Origin: Stipa capillata
Lineage: Eukaryota > Streptophyta > Magnoliopsida > Poales > Poaceae
Length of the DNA stretch: 64,000 nt
Assembly: GCA_019208055.1 (NCBI GenBank)
Contig: JAGXJF010005127.1
Coordinates: 1-64,000 of the forward strand
Direction of reading: 5' to 3'
The notes under the pieces were generated by a model. The model saw only the letters and a list, made by a program, of their open reading frames with translations. It made no database searches and was not told the origin of the DNA. Every line of letters begins with the position of its first letter. Position 1 is the first letter of the stretch. This document shows positions 36,651 to 47,600 of the stretch, piece after piece. The translations under genes and the position numbers were made by a program.

Positions 36651-37299
36651 GTGCAATGGATGACTTAAGGTCCTTAAAATTATTGGAACTCCTTGTGGTC
36701 TAAGAACTTGTTAGCACCTAAATGTCCCTGACATCTTGTAGTTTAACATCCAGTGGGGTTAAGGTCCTCGACCTTTTTAGTAATACGGAGAAAACTTATA
36801 TATGGCATTTTAAGACCTTTGGTTCAATAGAAGGGAAACCTGTATTCCTTATGGTTCCCAACATCAAGGGTTCGGTATAAATTTGTTCGCTGACCCCAAT
36901 ATGTCACATATATACCCAGGGTCATCTGGTGATACTAATGAGAATATATTTAAACTTCAGACTAGTTATTTGTACAGATACCCCTAATAGTCCTAATCCT
37001 ATTCTTCTCTGATACATTCATTTAACATTTTATGGTGTCAATTTTTATGGTGTTTGGACAAAAGGGTAGATAACATTTTTAGGAACTCTGTACCGTTGAA
37101 GTCGGCTCAAGAACTCGATTAACAGCAGGTCTTGGTTTAAGCGGTATTAGCACGTGCTGTTAGTTAGGGCTAATCCCAACCGAAGAGAGAAGGCTGCTAC
37201 TGGAAAAGGATTAAGAGAAAAGGTATAGAAGGGAAGAGGGCAACCTGAGTTGATCGAAGTGTTTTGGCCCAGCTTAATTGGCTTTCCCTGCCGTTGTCT

Positions 37300-38350
37300 C
37301 AGAACAGAGCAGGGTAAGGGATTAATTAGCGGGGAGGGGCAAAAGACCGGCGGCGGCACTGGTGTGGTGCTTGGAACTACACCGACCAGTCCATCTGCTA
37401 GACAAAGGTCGCCGGGTTCCGGCAGATGTCGGGCACCAGAGCAAGGAGAGAGTCCAGGTGGGGGACTTGGGAAGAGATGAAGCTTGGTTAGAAGGAAACC
37501 GACGGAAGGGAGAGCCCGGCAAGAACGGGGAAGGAGCGGCAGGAGCTTGGTCGGCTCAGGACGGTTGGATGGAGGCGCGGCGAGGAGGCGCGTGGCCCGG
37601 GCTGGTGCTGAAGGCGACTGATGGGGTGCTAGCTCCGGGTCAGCGGCAAGGGCGGTGCGGTGGAGGTGCTCCGGCGGGCTCGCCGGACCGGCGGTGGCGA
37701 GGGCTGCGCGGATCTAGAGCTCTCCGGCGGCGGAGCTCGGCTTGAGCGGTGAAGAGCAGCGGCGAGGGAAGGGCGGCGCGCGGGCCGGCGGCAACTAACC
37801 CGGTGGTAGCAGCGGGGCACCGTCCGGCGAGGAAGGGAGAGAGCGGCGCCGTCGGCTGGAGCGGAGGCGTCACTGGTGCTGTGTCTCGGCGGCGCGGTGG
37901 CGCCGTTGGCTGGGGCCGGGGCTCACCGAGGCTCCGGAGCAGCGGCCGGAGGAGGCAGGGCGCGGAGCGGCGCATGGGCCAAGGCGGTGGGGACCGGCGG
38001 CAATGGGGCTCATCGGCGATGGCGCTTCTGGTGGGCGTGGTGCCGGTGAGCAGCGGGGAGAAGAAACTAGAGGAGATGGCTCGACTTGATCAGATTGGAG
38101 AAGCAATAGCATCGGTTTTACTTGAGGCAGGGGAGCTTGGGCATAGCAGAAATGGGAACTTGGGTTGGGGAGAGAAGAACTGAGCTCGGGCATTTGGAGT
38201 AGCTCGGGAGGAACAAGAAGTGGTTCGGGAAGAGGAGTTCGGCCGTAGCTTGGAGAGGAGGGAGATCACGGCCGGCGGCTCTGGAATCGTTGTGCTGGAG
38301 CAGCGAGATGCTCTGGCCGGCAGCAATGGCAGCTCGAGATTGTAGAAGGA
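37300..38350. other. GC-rich island in long LTR 3
   Basis: About 1 kb of GGCGG/CCGGCG-rich DNA. ORFs on both strands (for example 37362-37745 and 37749-38183 on +, 37640-38193 on -) are Gly/Ala/Arg- or Pro/Ser-rich with no domain. They are taken as compositional. Confidence 0.55.
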
Positions 38351-40084
38351 GCAGGGGAGCTGGTGCCAATGCTGCTCAGTTGAGGAACCAGAGGGAGGAT
38401 GCTGGGCACAAGAAAGAGCTCGGGTAGAAAAGAGGATTGAGCAGCTCAGTGGTTGTTCCAGGAGGAAGAAATGGGAGCAGGGATTGAGGAGAAAGGAGTA
38501 CTCGGCGCACGGGATAATTAAAGGAGGAGGGAAGGAGTTAATGAGACACAGAGATGTAGTTATTCGGTGCTGTGGAGTAATAGAGATGGACTAGAGGGAG
38601 AGGATTGAAGTCAAAGCCCATGTGCCTGAGCAGGGGAAGATTTAGACAGCTCGTGCAGTGGCTGGGAAGTGATGGGACGAAGTAAATGCAGAAGGGATCA
38701 CTCATTAGAAATGAATGGGGGCAATTAATTGCGCTGCATTGACAGGTCAGGCTTCAATTCCTGCTTGCAGCTATACGTGTTCATGAGGCACAGCACCGGC
38801 AGTGTATGTGCTGTCAAAATCCAATTTACTCAGCTGGTTGTGTTGCCGTGTCTAGCAAGAGCAATGCTGGGCAGAGTAGGGAGAAGAAATGGCAGCTTAG
38901 AAATTAAATGGAGTAAAGGTGCTGGTTGATGCTGACCATTTTCATAGATTAGACTGGTCTTTGATTTATCAAATCGCCTTTTTTTGGAATAGGGCCAATT
39001 GGGACGTGTTTTATTGTCAAGGAGTTTCAGATATTCTGAAATGGGTGAATATTCTTATTTCAACATTTTGGGAATGCCGAAGAGGGTTTGGCTTCGCGGT
39101 TAGGGCTTCGAAAGAATTGAAACTTAAACCGAAGGAAATGGTCGGCAGCTAGGGTTCGGGAAATATCGCCGGTATACTCGTATATATGCACAGGACTGCA
39201 GCAGAGATAGCTTTTATGCGTATATATTCTAGGAGAGAGAAAAGGTGGTGGGAGATCAAATGGACACCTGCAAGGATATGCCGGGGCTTTCAAGGTGTAT
39301 ATGCCCATATACACTTGGGGAATTCAAGCATATATACATAGGGTTGAAACAGAGTTGAACGATGCGTTAGGGTTTTTAAGAGGGATTAGGTTTAAATAGG
39401 AAGGGGGTGAACCGGGGCTCGGAACTAGGGTTCCGGAGTGTGGCAAGGTGAAGGGGGGGATATGGAGGCTCGCGGGAATCCATTCCCCTTGGGTTGGACT
39501 ACTCGGTAGCAAGGTGCCGTAAGCATATCGGCGTATATGGTACAGACATCGAGTTACTGGTTTTGACCCGACGTTCGGGAAGAAGGGGTTAGGGTTTGGC
39601 GTATGTGCGTATACATAAAAGCAGTATATTTTTGCACATACTCGCGATGGGGCATGGCGAAGTCGGTGGTAGAATTTCCGGTCATTCGGAAAAGATTCAA
39701 GGTGGGTATATGCTCCGATTTCGCAGAAGCACCGCGAGGGCACTTTGCGGTAGATGTGGGTTCAGGTCGCACCGATTGGAATGAAGGGAAGGGATGCCTT
39801 GGTGTGCTCATGGCAGGAGTGTAAGGGCGAGTGGGCACATAGGAAGGCAAGGTGTTGAGCAGGGTTGCCCGTGTTGTCGGATGAAGTTTGGAGGACTTAG
39901 GGTTTTGGCAAAACGGAGATCGATAGAGATAAAGACAAAAGGTTTTTCGTGTTTTGATATTTAGCTTCATCGTGATTTGAACTAACGTTTTAGCTAGGTG
40001 TATTTCCAACTAACATTACTAACGAGAAAATTTTTGTTAGCCCTAATTTTCGGGTTTTGGAATTTCGGGGTGTGACACCAACCA

Positions 40085-42332
40085 CGGCCAGGAGCGGAGC
40101 TGGCGTACAGCGATTGGTGTCAAGTGACAACAATAAATCCAACAAACCACGAAGAGGCCCATATATTTTCTATGACTAAACCCAACAAAAAAAAGGATTG
40201 AACCCATCTCAGCCTAGCTTCCAAGGCCTTCCCAAGCCACAGTCAGCTCATCGTCTACAAAATCCAATGTGTCACCCATATGCAGCATGGATCCATGCCC
40301 GTATGGTCATATGTTGCCTGTTTGTATTCCTAATATGAAAGATCGATCCTTGATCTATAAGCATCACCTTGATTAGCATACCCTCTCACCCACTCATGTC
40401 TCGCGCATGTTCGTATCCCTAATTCCCTAGTCCCCAACAACAAGGTGGCAAGGTACCAAAGAGATCTGAATTTTCTCATAGACAGATCAATCACATCTCG
40501 TCTCTTGGTGACTCAGTTTGATGGTGGCACCACGGAGATGGCGGCCGGTAGGGACGACGAACAACAAGCTAAGTTTAGATAATGCACATTGCAAAATTCT
40601 TAGTCCTCATGTACAAAGTTGATCCCTTGCTCTTACTAATTGATTTTTCTTGTGCTTGCTGCTTGATCAATGATTATTCATTTATTCTAGGCTATGGATC
40701 GATATGTGTTGAGAAGAAAATTGTCAGATACTAATGCAGGGACCTCACGCCAACTGACGCCTCGGCCTAGGCAAGATACAATAAATACCAGTAGTCTCCT
40801 TGTCCCAGAGCCTTCACTGCCAAGAGAAATCAATTTGGATGAACTTCCTTATGATCTGGCTGATCGGAAAAGAATTCCACAATACAACAAGAATCCTAAG
40901 AAACAAGATGAGATAAGGCAGATATATATAACTAGAGGACCTTATAGGCCACAACCTGAATTTAAGTATCCACAAAATCTCATTGGGGATTTGCTATGAA
41001 GATTGAATCCAGAATGTTTTTAAAAATATGGTGGTTGGCTCGAATATAGTGAGAAGGTGGATAAGGCATTTTGTTTGTGCTGCTACCTGTTTAGAGATTG
41101 CATTGATGGACAAGCGGGGAATGATGCATTTGTAGTTAATGGTTTCTATAGTTGGAACAAGAAAAACATATTAGATACTCATGTGGGTGATTTTAATAGC
41201 TATCATAATGTAGCAGTTAAGAGATGTGATGTTCTAATGCATCAAGATCAATCAATTCAGGCTGCTCTTGATAAGCAAACTGATCTTACCAAAAAGCAAA
41301 GTTGAATTCAGCTGAATGCTTCCATTGACTCAACTAGATATTTGCTACATCAAGGTTTAGCTTTCCTTGGACACGATGAATCAGAAGAATAAAAAAATAA
41401 GGGGAATTTTAGAGAGTTGCTGCAAACTCTTGCAGATCAAAATGATGCTATAAGGAAGTTGATTCTTAAGTATGCTCCCAAAAATTTTCAATGGTATCTA
41501 GATATTCACAAGGAAATTTGTAAGTATTTTGTAAAGGTAACATCAGTGTTCTCTTTTTTCCTTGCAACTCATCTCATGCTATGCTCTAAATAATGTTGAT
41601 TCTTGTTTTATATAGATAACATTAAATTCTATTATTGAAGAAATCGGTGGTGATGTCTTTAGTTTGTTGATTGATGAGGCTTTCGATGTATTTGAGAAAG
41701 AACAAATGGCTGTGGTCTTGAGGCATGTTGACAAGTGTGGACTGATTCTAGAACGTTAGTTGGGATTGTACACGTGCAGGAAACATCAACAAGCTATCTA
41801 AGTCTGCTCTTCAAAAACTATTTGTTGATATTGGATTAAGCTTAAAATAGGTTAGAGACCAATGCTATGATGGAGCAGGTAATATGCAGGCGAGTTCAAT
41901 GACGACACCGGTTGGAATTCTCAATATAGAACCCTCTCAAGCCTAGCTAAGTTGTTCTCATCTATTATTATTGTACTTAAATATGTTGAGAAAGAAGGCA
42001 GAAAGGATGTGAAGAAAAGTCAAGCACGTGGTCTTCTGTCATATTTTGGGACCTTCAATTTTGTGTTTGATCTGCACATGATGTTTGCATATATTAGGAA
42101 GTGTAAATACTTTGTCACAATGTTTACAAAAGAAGGACCAGGTCATTTGAATGCCATGTCGTATGTGAAGTCAACAAGGAATGATCTTCAGCAACTAAGA
42201 GATAATGGGTGGGAATCACTTCTAGAAAAGGTATATCAGCATGAAGGAGACGTTGCGATGAGCTTCAATAGAGAGCTTGTCGAGGCAGCATACCGACAAA
42301 GTAGATGGGTGGTAGTGCCGGTGAGCTATTGA
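40085..42332 (+). pseudogene. TTF-type hAT transposase remnant
   Basis: The left end near CCAGGAGCGGAGCTGGCG resembles hAT ends of grasses (GGGGCGGAGCC type). Coding pieces: 40694-40999 (MDRYVLRRKL...INLDELPYDLADRKRIPQYN, RQIYITRGPYRPQP), then a TTF zinc-finger part (41050-41305; AFCLCCYLFRD, GFYSWNK), then a DUF4371-like part (IIEEIGGDVFSLLIDEAFDV, 41630-41700) and a C-terminal part (41952-42332; LFSSII, KYVEKEGRKDVKKSQARGLL, DNGWESLLEKV). Stops at 41302, in 41389-41391 and at 41757-41759, and the missing dimerisation region, show it is dead. The matching right end was not found. Confidence 0.78.
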
Positions 42333-42359
42333 TTGGGATTTTTTTTAGATCCACGACAT

Positions 42360-42905
42360 GTGTTTTTGAGTATTTTTGTTGGATTTTGCATTTCTGTTAG
42401 GATGTTGTAATGTGTTTTTTGAATTGGTGCATCAACTGAATCTCGATATTGCGCCATGTCATTTTGTATTGTTGCACCATGCAATTTTGATGTTGCCGTA
42501 CTCATTTCATATATTGCAGCAGGAAATCATCAATTTGTTGTAGTGTGCTATTTTACATATTGCACCAAAGACATTTTTATTGTTACACCTTTCAATTCTT
42601 GGATGTTGTAGTTGTTCAATATTTGATGTCGCAGTGTGATAACCTCATGTGTTGTAGTGTGGGTTTTTTGAATGTTGTAGTGAAATAGTCTGGGTTGTGT
42701 AGTGTGATAATCTCGGAAGTTGTAGTCTCATAATCTGATGTGTTATAGTGTAGGTTTTTGGAATATTGTAGTAAAATTTTGGATGTTACAGTATGATTTT
42801 ACCATGTGTTGCAGTTGGTTTTTTCGAATATTGGAATAACGTTTCGGATGTTGCAGTATGCTTTTTCCATGTGTTGTAGTTAGATGCATTTCATTTGTTG
42901 CATCG
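42360..42905 (+). repeat. Degenerate TGTTGTAGTGTG minisatellite
   Basis: About 15 imperfect repeats with core TGTTGTAGT or ATGTTGCAGTATG, each followed by a T-rich stretch, mostly 30-40 bp apart. Variants TTGCACCATG and ATATTGCAGC lie at the left edge. No coding potential. Confidence 0.75.
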
Positions 42906-43417
42906 AAGTTCTCTTGAATGCTGTGGTCATTCTTGTGAGTGTTTTGTTTTGTCTTCTCCTCTCAAGATTTGCTGAAAGAGGATTTGGGGGTGGCGAGAAG
43001 AACAGAAGGATGATGAAGAGGAGACAACCGAGACCAAGGGGAGCGGGACGGAGAGGCTTGCAACCAGGCTGGGTGTGTATTGGATGAGGTGGGTGAGGAG
43101 AGAATTGTATGGCAAAGAGGCTCTTAATCCAATAGAAGGTTGGGCGTCTAATTCTTTCTTAGATGGACATTTGACGCCTATAGGTTTTTATAGTTTGATT
43201 GGCCTTAACTGTGACCATTAAGATGCTTGCATGGCAGACGAACATAGTGAAGCCGGTGATGAAAGGAGCAAACCCACGTTGTGCTCCACTCATTCCTAAA
43301 ATTACATGTATGTCCTATATTATTTATAAAGAGACATGCCCCACTGTATTTTTTTTTGGTCTAAATCCTCTCTTATAGACTAGTGTCTTTTTGAGGCAAT
43401 CCTATAAACTAGAGTAA
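42906..43417. other. Intergenic DNA left of the Pack-type MULE
   Basis: Mixed composition, no domain-bearing ORF. Short frames near 42927-43115 are not supported. Confidence 0.4.
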
Positions 43418-43426
43418 TTGAGTAAC

Positions 43427-44425
43427 GGGCGTCTGTGATTTGCGGTCAACCGTCCGCGCGGTTAATTCCGACAGCGCTACAGTAGCTGTCGGAATGACCC
43501 CCCGCCCATCTCCGGTTCTGTGCCCAGCTCCCATGGTCGTGATTTCAACACTTTTACACCAAAAAAATCAACTTCCAACTAGATTGATAACAACTTTCCA
43601 CTAACAAATCAAAGCAAAATTGACCTCATACCAAGCTTTCTACTAGAACAAATGAAGATTCAACTGGTTTGTGACAAGCTTCCTACTAGAAAAAGTTGGA
43701 GCTTTCAACTAGCACATGCAAACTTTCTCATACGAGAATTGGAGCTTTCACTTTCTACTAATTCAACCGCAAGCTTCCCACTACAACAAATCAAACTTTT
43801 AATCACACAAAAATGAAATTGATACAACAATCGACACAAAAAACCCCAAAAATCACAACTTCCGACTTGATTAATTTCTAAAAGCTTTCAACCCAATTTT
43901 TGGAACCCGTAGCCCTGGGGGACCTTAGGCAGCCGACAGGAGGGGCGGCGAGCGGAGGGAGGGGCCGGTGAGCAGATCTGGAGGTAGGGGAGGAGGGACC
44001 TCGGCGCCGGCTAGGGCGGATGAGGGCGGCGCGGGCCGGCATGGGAAGAGCAGATCCGGGGGGGCGCCGGCGGGGGAGGAGCTCGGGTCTAGCGGCGGGG
44101 CGGCTCTAGGGGGTACGAAGGAGGGCGGGCGTGGGCCGACTAGGGCGGAGGACGGCGGCGCCGGCAGGGAGGGAGGTGGACGGGGATCGGTGGCGGCGGG
44201 GGCTAGCGAGAGAGAGGAGAGAGCCGGCGGGGTGTGCGCAGCTGCCAGGCAGCGGGCGGGAGCAACACGAGTGGACGGGCGGTGGCGCGTGGAGTTAGAG
44301 AAAGGAGGCGGACAGGCGGGCGGCGGAATTTGGAAGGAGCATGTGGTGGAGAAAAGGAGAGGATAAGGATGAGGAGAGCGCGGTGCCCATAGGATGGGCA
44401 CGGTCGACCGCGAAAGACGGTTTCG
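43427..44425. mobile_element. Non-autonomous MULE (Pack-type, 1.0 kb)
   Basis: Flanked by a perfect 9-bp duplication TTGAGTAAC (43418-43426 and 44426-44434), the hallmark of Mutator transposition. The left end GGGCGTCTGTGATTTGCGGT pairs with the inverted right end (ACCGTCTTTCGCGGTCGACC), with a small gap. The interior is AT-rich on the left and GC-rich on the right (43925-44401, with long Pro-rich or Gly/Arg-rich frames), as expected if genic DNA was captured. No transposase. It lies about 230 bp upstream of the zinc-finger gene start. Confidence 0.88.
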
Positions 44426-44656
44426 TTGAGTAACACGTGCCGTCTAAGAGTTAATGTTCCTTTCCAGTGTATGGTAGTTGTTGTGCAAGATAATGGAACT
44501 AGCACGGGCCACCGAAGCACCCAACGGACCGTGTTTACAGGAACCGTCCGATCCCTTGGGCCTTAAATACGGTGCGGCCCGTGCCTAAAACGTTTCTCTC
44601 GCTTTTCTCATCCCTCCTGCAGAACCCCAAAACCCCATATTACGAAACAACACGCC

Positions 44657-47600
44657 ATGGAGTTCCAATACCGCGCCGGCGACGAGCGCAGCCGGTCCCC
44701 TCCCCCTTCCACGGGGACCGCGGCCGCGTCGGCGAATTCTGGGTCTGCAGGTGAGCTCGCCCGATGGCGGTTCTTGGTTGGTTCTTCATCTTTCTTTCTC
44801 CCCCCTCCTCTCTCCCTGTTGATTTTCTTTCTTGTTTTCTTGATGTGAATCCACGCGTGTGCAAGATGTTCATGGCGCCGGCGACGGAACGGGACACCAG
44901 GGGAGAATTCTGCCGTGGTGCGACGGCCGCCTCCGCCGCCGCCGGCGTCTGATCCGGACGAGCTGCGGCGACAGGCGGCGAGGAGAGGATAAGGGAGCGG
45001 ATCCTGCGGGAGGAGGCGGAGACCTTGGCGCTCGAGGCGGAGGTCCGGCGCGAGCTCATGGAGGAGCGCATCCCGATGCTGCGATCCCGGCTCGTGGCAG
45101 CTTACGCCGAGGGGTCGGAAGGCATGGCGGCGGCACCGGTGGGGATGATGGCCGACTCGCCGTCGCCGATCGTACTCGAGGTTCCTGTCCTCTCGCACAT
45201 TCTACTCTTTTTTTTTCCTTCTTGTGATTTGATCACGCTTTGTGTCTTGCTCTTTCTATGGTTGCGGTAATATGTTCGAAGCCTACGTTAACTACAATTT
45301 TTACCTAGCATGCGCGTCGTTAACTCGATTATGTCGTTTTCTATATTTTTCTTAGTTAAGTGAATTCCTGCACTATGTTTGTATAATCTTGTACCATTTG
45401 AGAATTTTCTAATTGTGCATTTCTGTTTTACGCGGATTATGAGATTGGTGATGTAGCCATTAACATTAATTTAACATAGTCCCTGCAATTCTTCTAGAAC
45501 AAATGAGATTACAGCTATTTTTATTATATTATTGTACTGATATGGTTTCTTCTCTCATTTTCTTGAAATCTGAATTAATTGTTGGACTAGTTCCTGCATA
45601 ATATTTCAGAAGAAGAAAAACAGTTTCAACGCATTATGTCAAAATACTAGTTCACAGTTCCATTTTTTCTTTTAGTAAGTAGATCAGCTATGGATTTACA
45701 AGATTTATCTGGTCGTTGAACCTCCAAAATCACATAGGATTGACAAAGGTGTTCTGATGATGGATAACAAAGTGTCGAGAAGAAACGGAAAAGGAACTCA
45801 TTGTTTGATAAATTAACCATCAAGGTTGATACAACAATTCTATCCTCAACTAGATGTCCGTGGTGTTAGTTTATATAAGCCTAAGATACATTACCTGTCG
45901 TACCAAATAAAAAGAGAGCTTGCTATTCATTTCTTTTGTAATAGTAACATATGTACTGATCCTGTACTTATTTTCTGCTCTCCAGAAACTGACGATGAAT
46001 GCCCTGTTTTTCATGCAGTCTATACAGGTCCGCTCGAAAGCAAATGCGTCGGCCGACTTGCCGGCCAAGCGGAAGAGCCCTGATGTCGCTGCCGTGTCCA
46101 CTGGTTCGGCAGCGACAAGCAGCAAGATGCAGAAGCCGGACCTGACCTGCACGGTGTGCGGCATTACGACAACCGGTGAGAACGCATTGCAAGATCACCT
46201 GAAAGGGAAGAGCCACAGGAGGAAGGCAGCCGCGGGTGCGCAACCAATGCCCAAGGCCGAGGTTTGCTGCTCTCCTTTCGTACTCTTCACTGATGTGAAG
46301 TACCAGTTTACAGTTTCTGAGATGGTATTTCAGAGAAGGGAAAGCAGTTTGTTCGTGGATTTGCTATCCCTGGTGGGCATTGAACCCAACCCCCTCCTCC
46401 ATCCATCCCTAGTTCGTGTTTTGAGATTTGTATGTTTTATATCTCTACACTATGTAGTACTTTAGGCTTCAAGATGAACCAATCTATATTTAGCTTGTCC
46501 TAATCAACTTCTATTCATGCTACACATCAAAAATAAATTAACACTTAAGTGATAGCCGAATTCATACTGTAGTGACCATGTGCTAGACACAACTGCACTG
46601 TAGAATTAGATTTATTAAGATGTGAAATTAGGGTATGCTATGATGAAGGTGATGAAAATATGTGAATCTCAAAGTACGAACCGATGCTGCATCTAGTGGT
46701 GATATAGACCATAAGGGGTAAAGACATATTTTTTTATTTCAATCATTAGTTCATAGTTCCATTGTTACACATGTATATATGAGCTATGGATTTTAAAGAT
46801 CTATCTAGCAGTTGAACCTCCAAAATGAAATTAAATGAATCAAGTGCACGTAAAAAATGACACCTAGATGCAAGATGAAATAATATTAAGGTTCATAACT
46901 TAAAGAATCATCGATTTTGCATAATAGTACGATGAAAAGGTCTTATGATTCATAACTGTAGAAGTACGTATGCAACTAATTGGGTGAGACAACCCTTCAA
47001 AAAAAAATTTGACTCAGACGATTTCTGCCAGACCTGCCAAGAAATCGATTTCAACCTAATTAAAAGAAAAAGTACATTTCGAAAACCCCCATGTAATTGG
47101 GTCTTACGTGTCTAGGCTGTCGTTTGTCTCTCTCGATCCTCTGAAGGTAATTTTACTAAAAGAATCGAAATCGAAATTTACTCAAAAATTATCTGTGAGT
47201 GACAATGCCTCTAAGTTGTCATTTGCTTCTCTTGATCCTCTGTTCTCGGGATGCACACTGCAAGTCTGAGCCGACTATCAGCTGTTCTATTATCCTAATA
47301 TGTCATGAGAAGTGGTTTTATGCTCTTCTAAATTTTTTTTTATACATATCTCAAAGCATCCATGTGTAAATAGCAAAAAGGTATATTAGTTAAATTAGTT
47401 TGGGTTCGAAACTCGTGTCCAGTCTGGTCTAGACCCGCTCGCTGGTTCTCTTCTCCACGACTCATCCCATAGGATTTGGCCCTAAACTAATTTGATGAAT
47501 ATATCCTTTTGCTATTCATACATGGATGCTTTGAGATCTGTGAAAAAACTTTTAAAAGAGCGTAGAAGCATTTTCCATATGTTATTCATATATGGCTAAC

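Larger units (their letters stand above)
34234..40077 (-). mobile_element. Long pol-less LTR 3 (5.8 kb), minus orientation
   Basis: TG...CA ends (TGTGGCGTACCCAG to TTTCGGGGTGTGACA) lie between perfect copies of CCAAC (34229-34233 and 40078-40082). Read on minus it starts TGTCACACCCCGAAATTCC, much like the LTR of the gypsy element at 51656 (TGTCACACCCTGATTTTC). No gag, pol or primer site. It contains a CCGCGG-rich array (36190-36650) and a GC-rich island (37300-38350). Confidence 0.83.

Noticed and set aside
36074..36656. ORFs up to 174 codons across the CCGCGG array
   Set aside because: The repeat lacks stops in several frames; the proteins are repeats of Arg/Gly/Ala or Pro/His words.
37362..38193. 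Possible gene in the GC-rich island of long LTR 3
   Set aside because: Open frames on both strands, no start context, no domain, and located inside a bounded LTR.
43925..44401. 158-codon minus-strand ORF inside the Pack-type MULE
   Set aside because: Pro/Ser/Ala-rich with an overlapping Gly/Arg-rich frame on +; may be captured coding DNA but no protein can be claimed.
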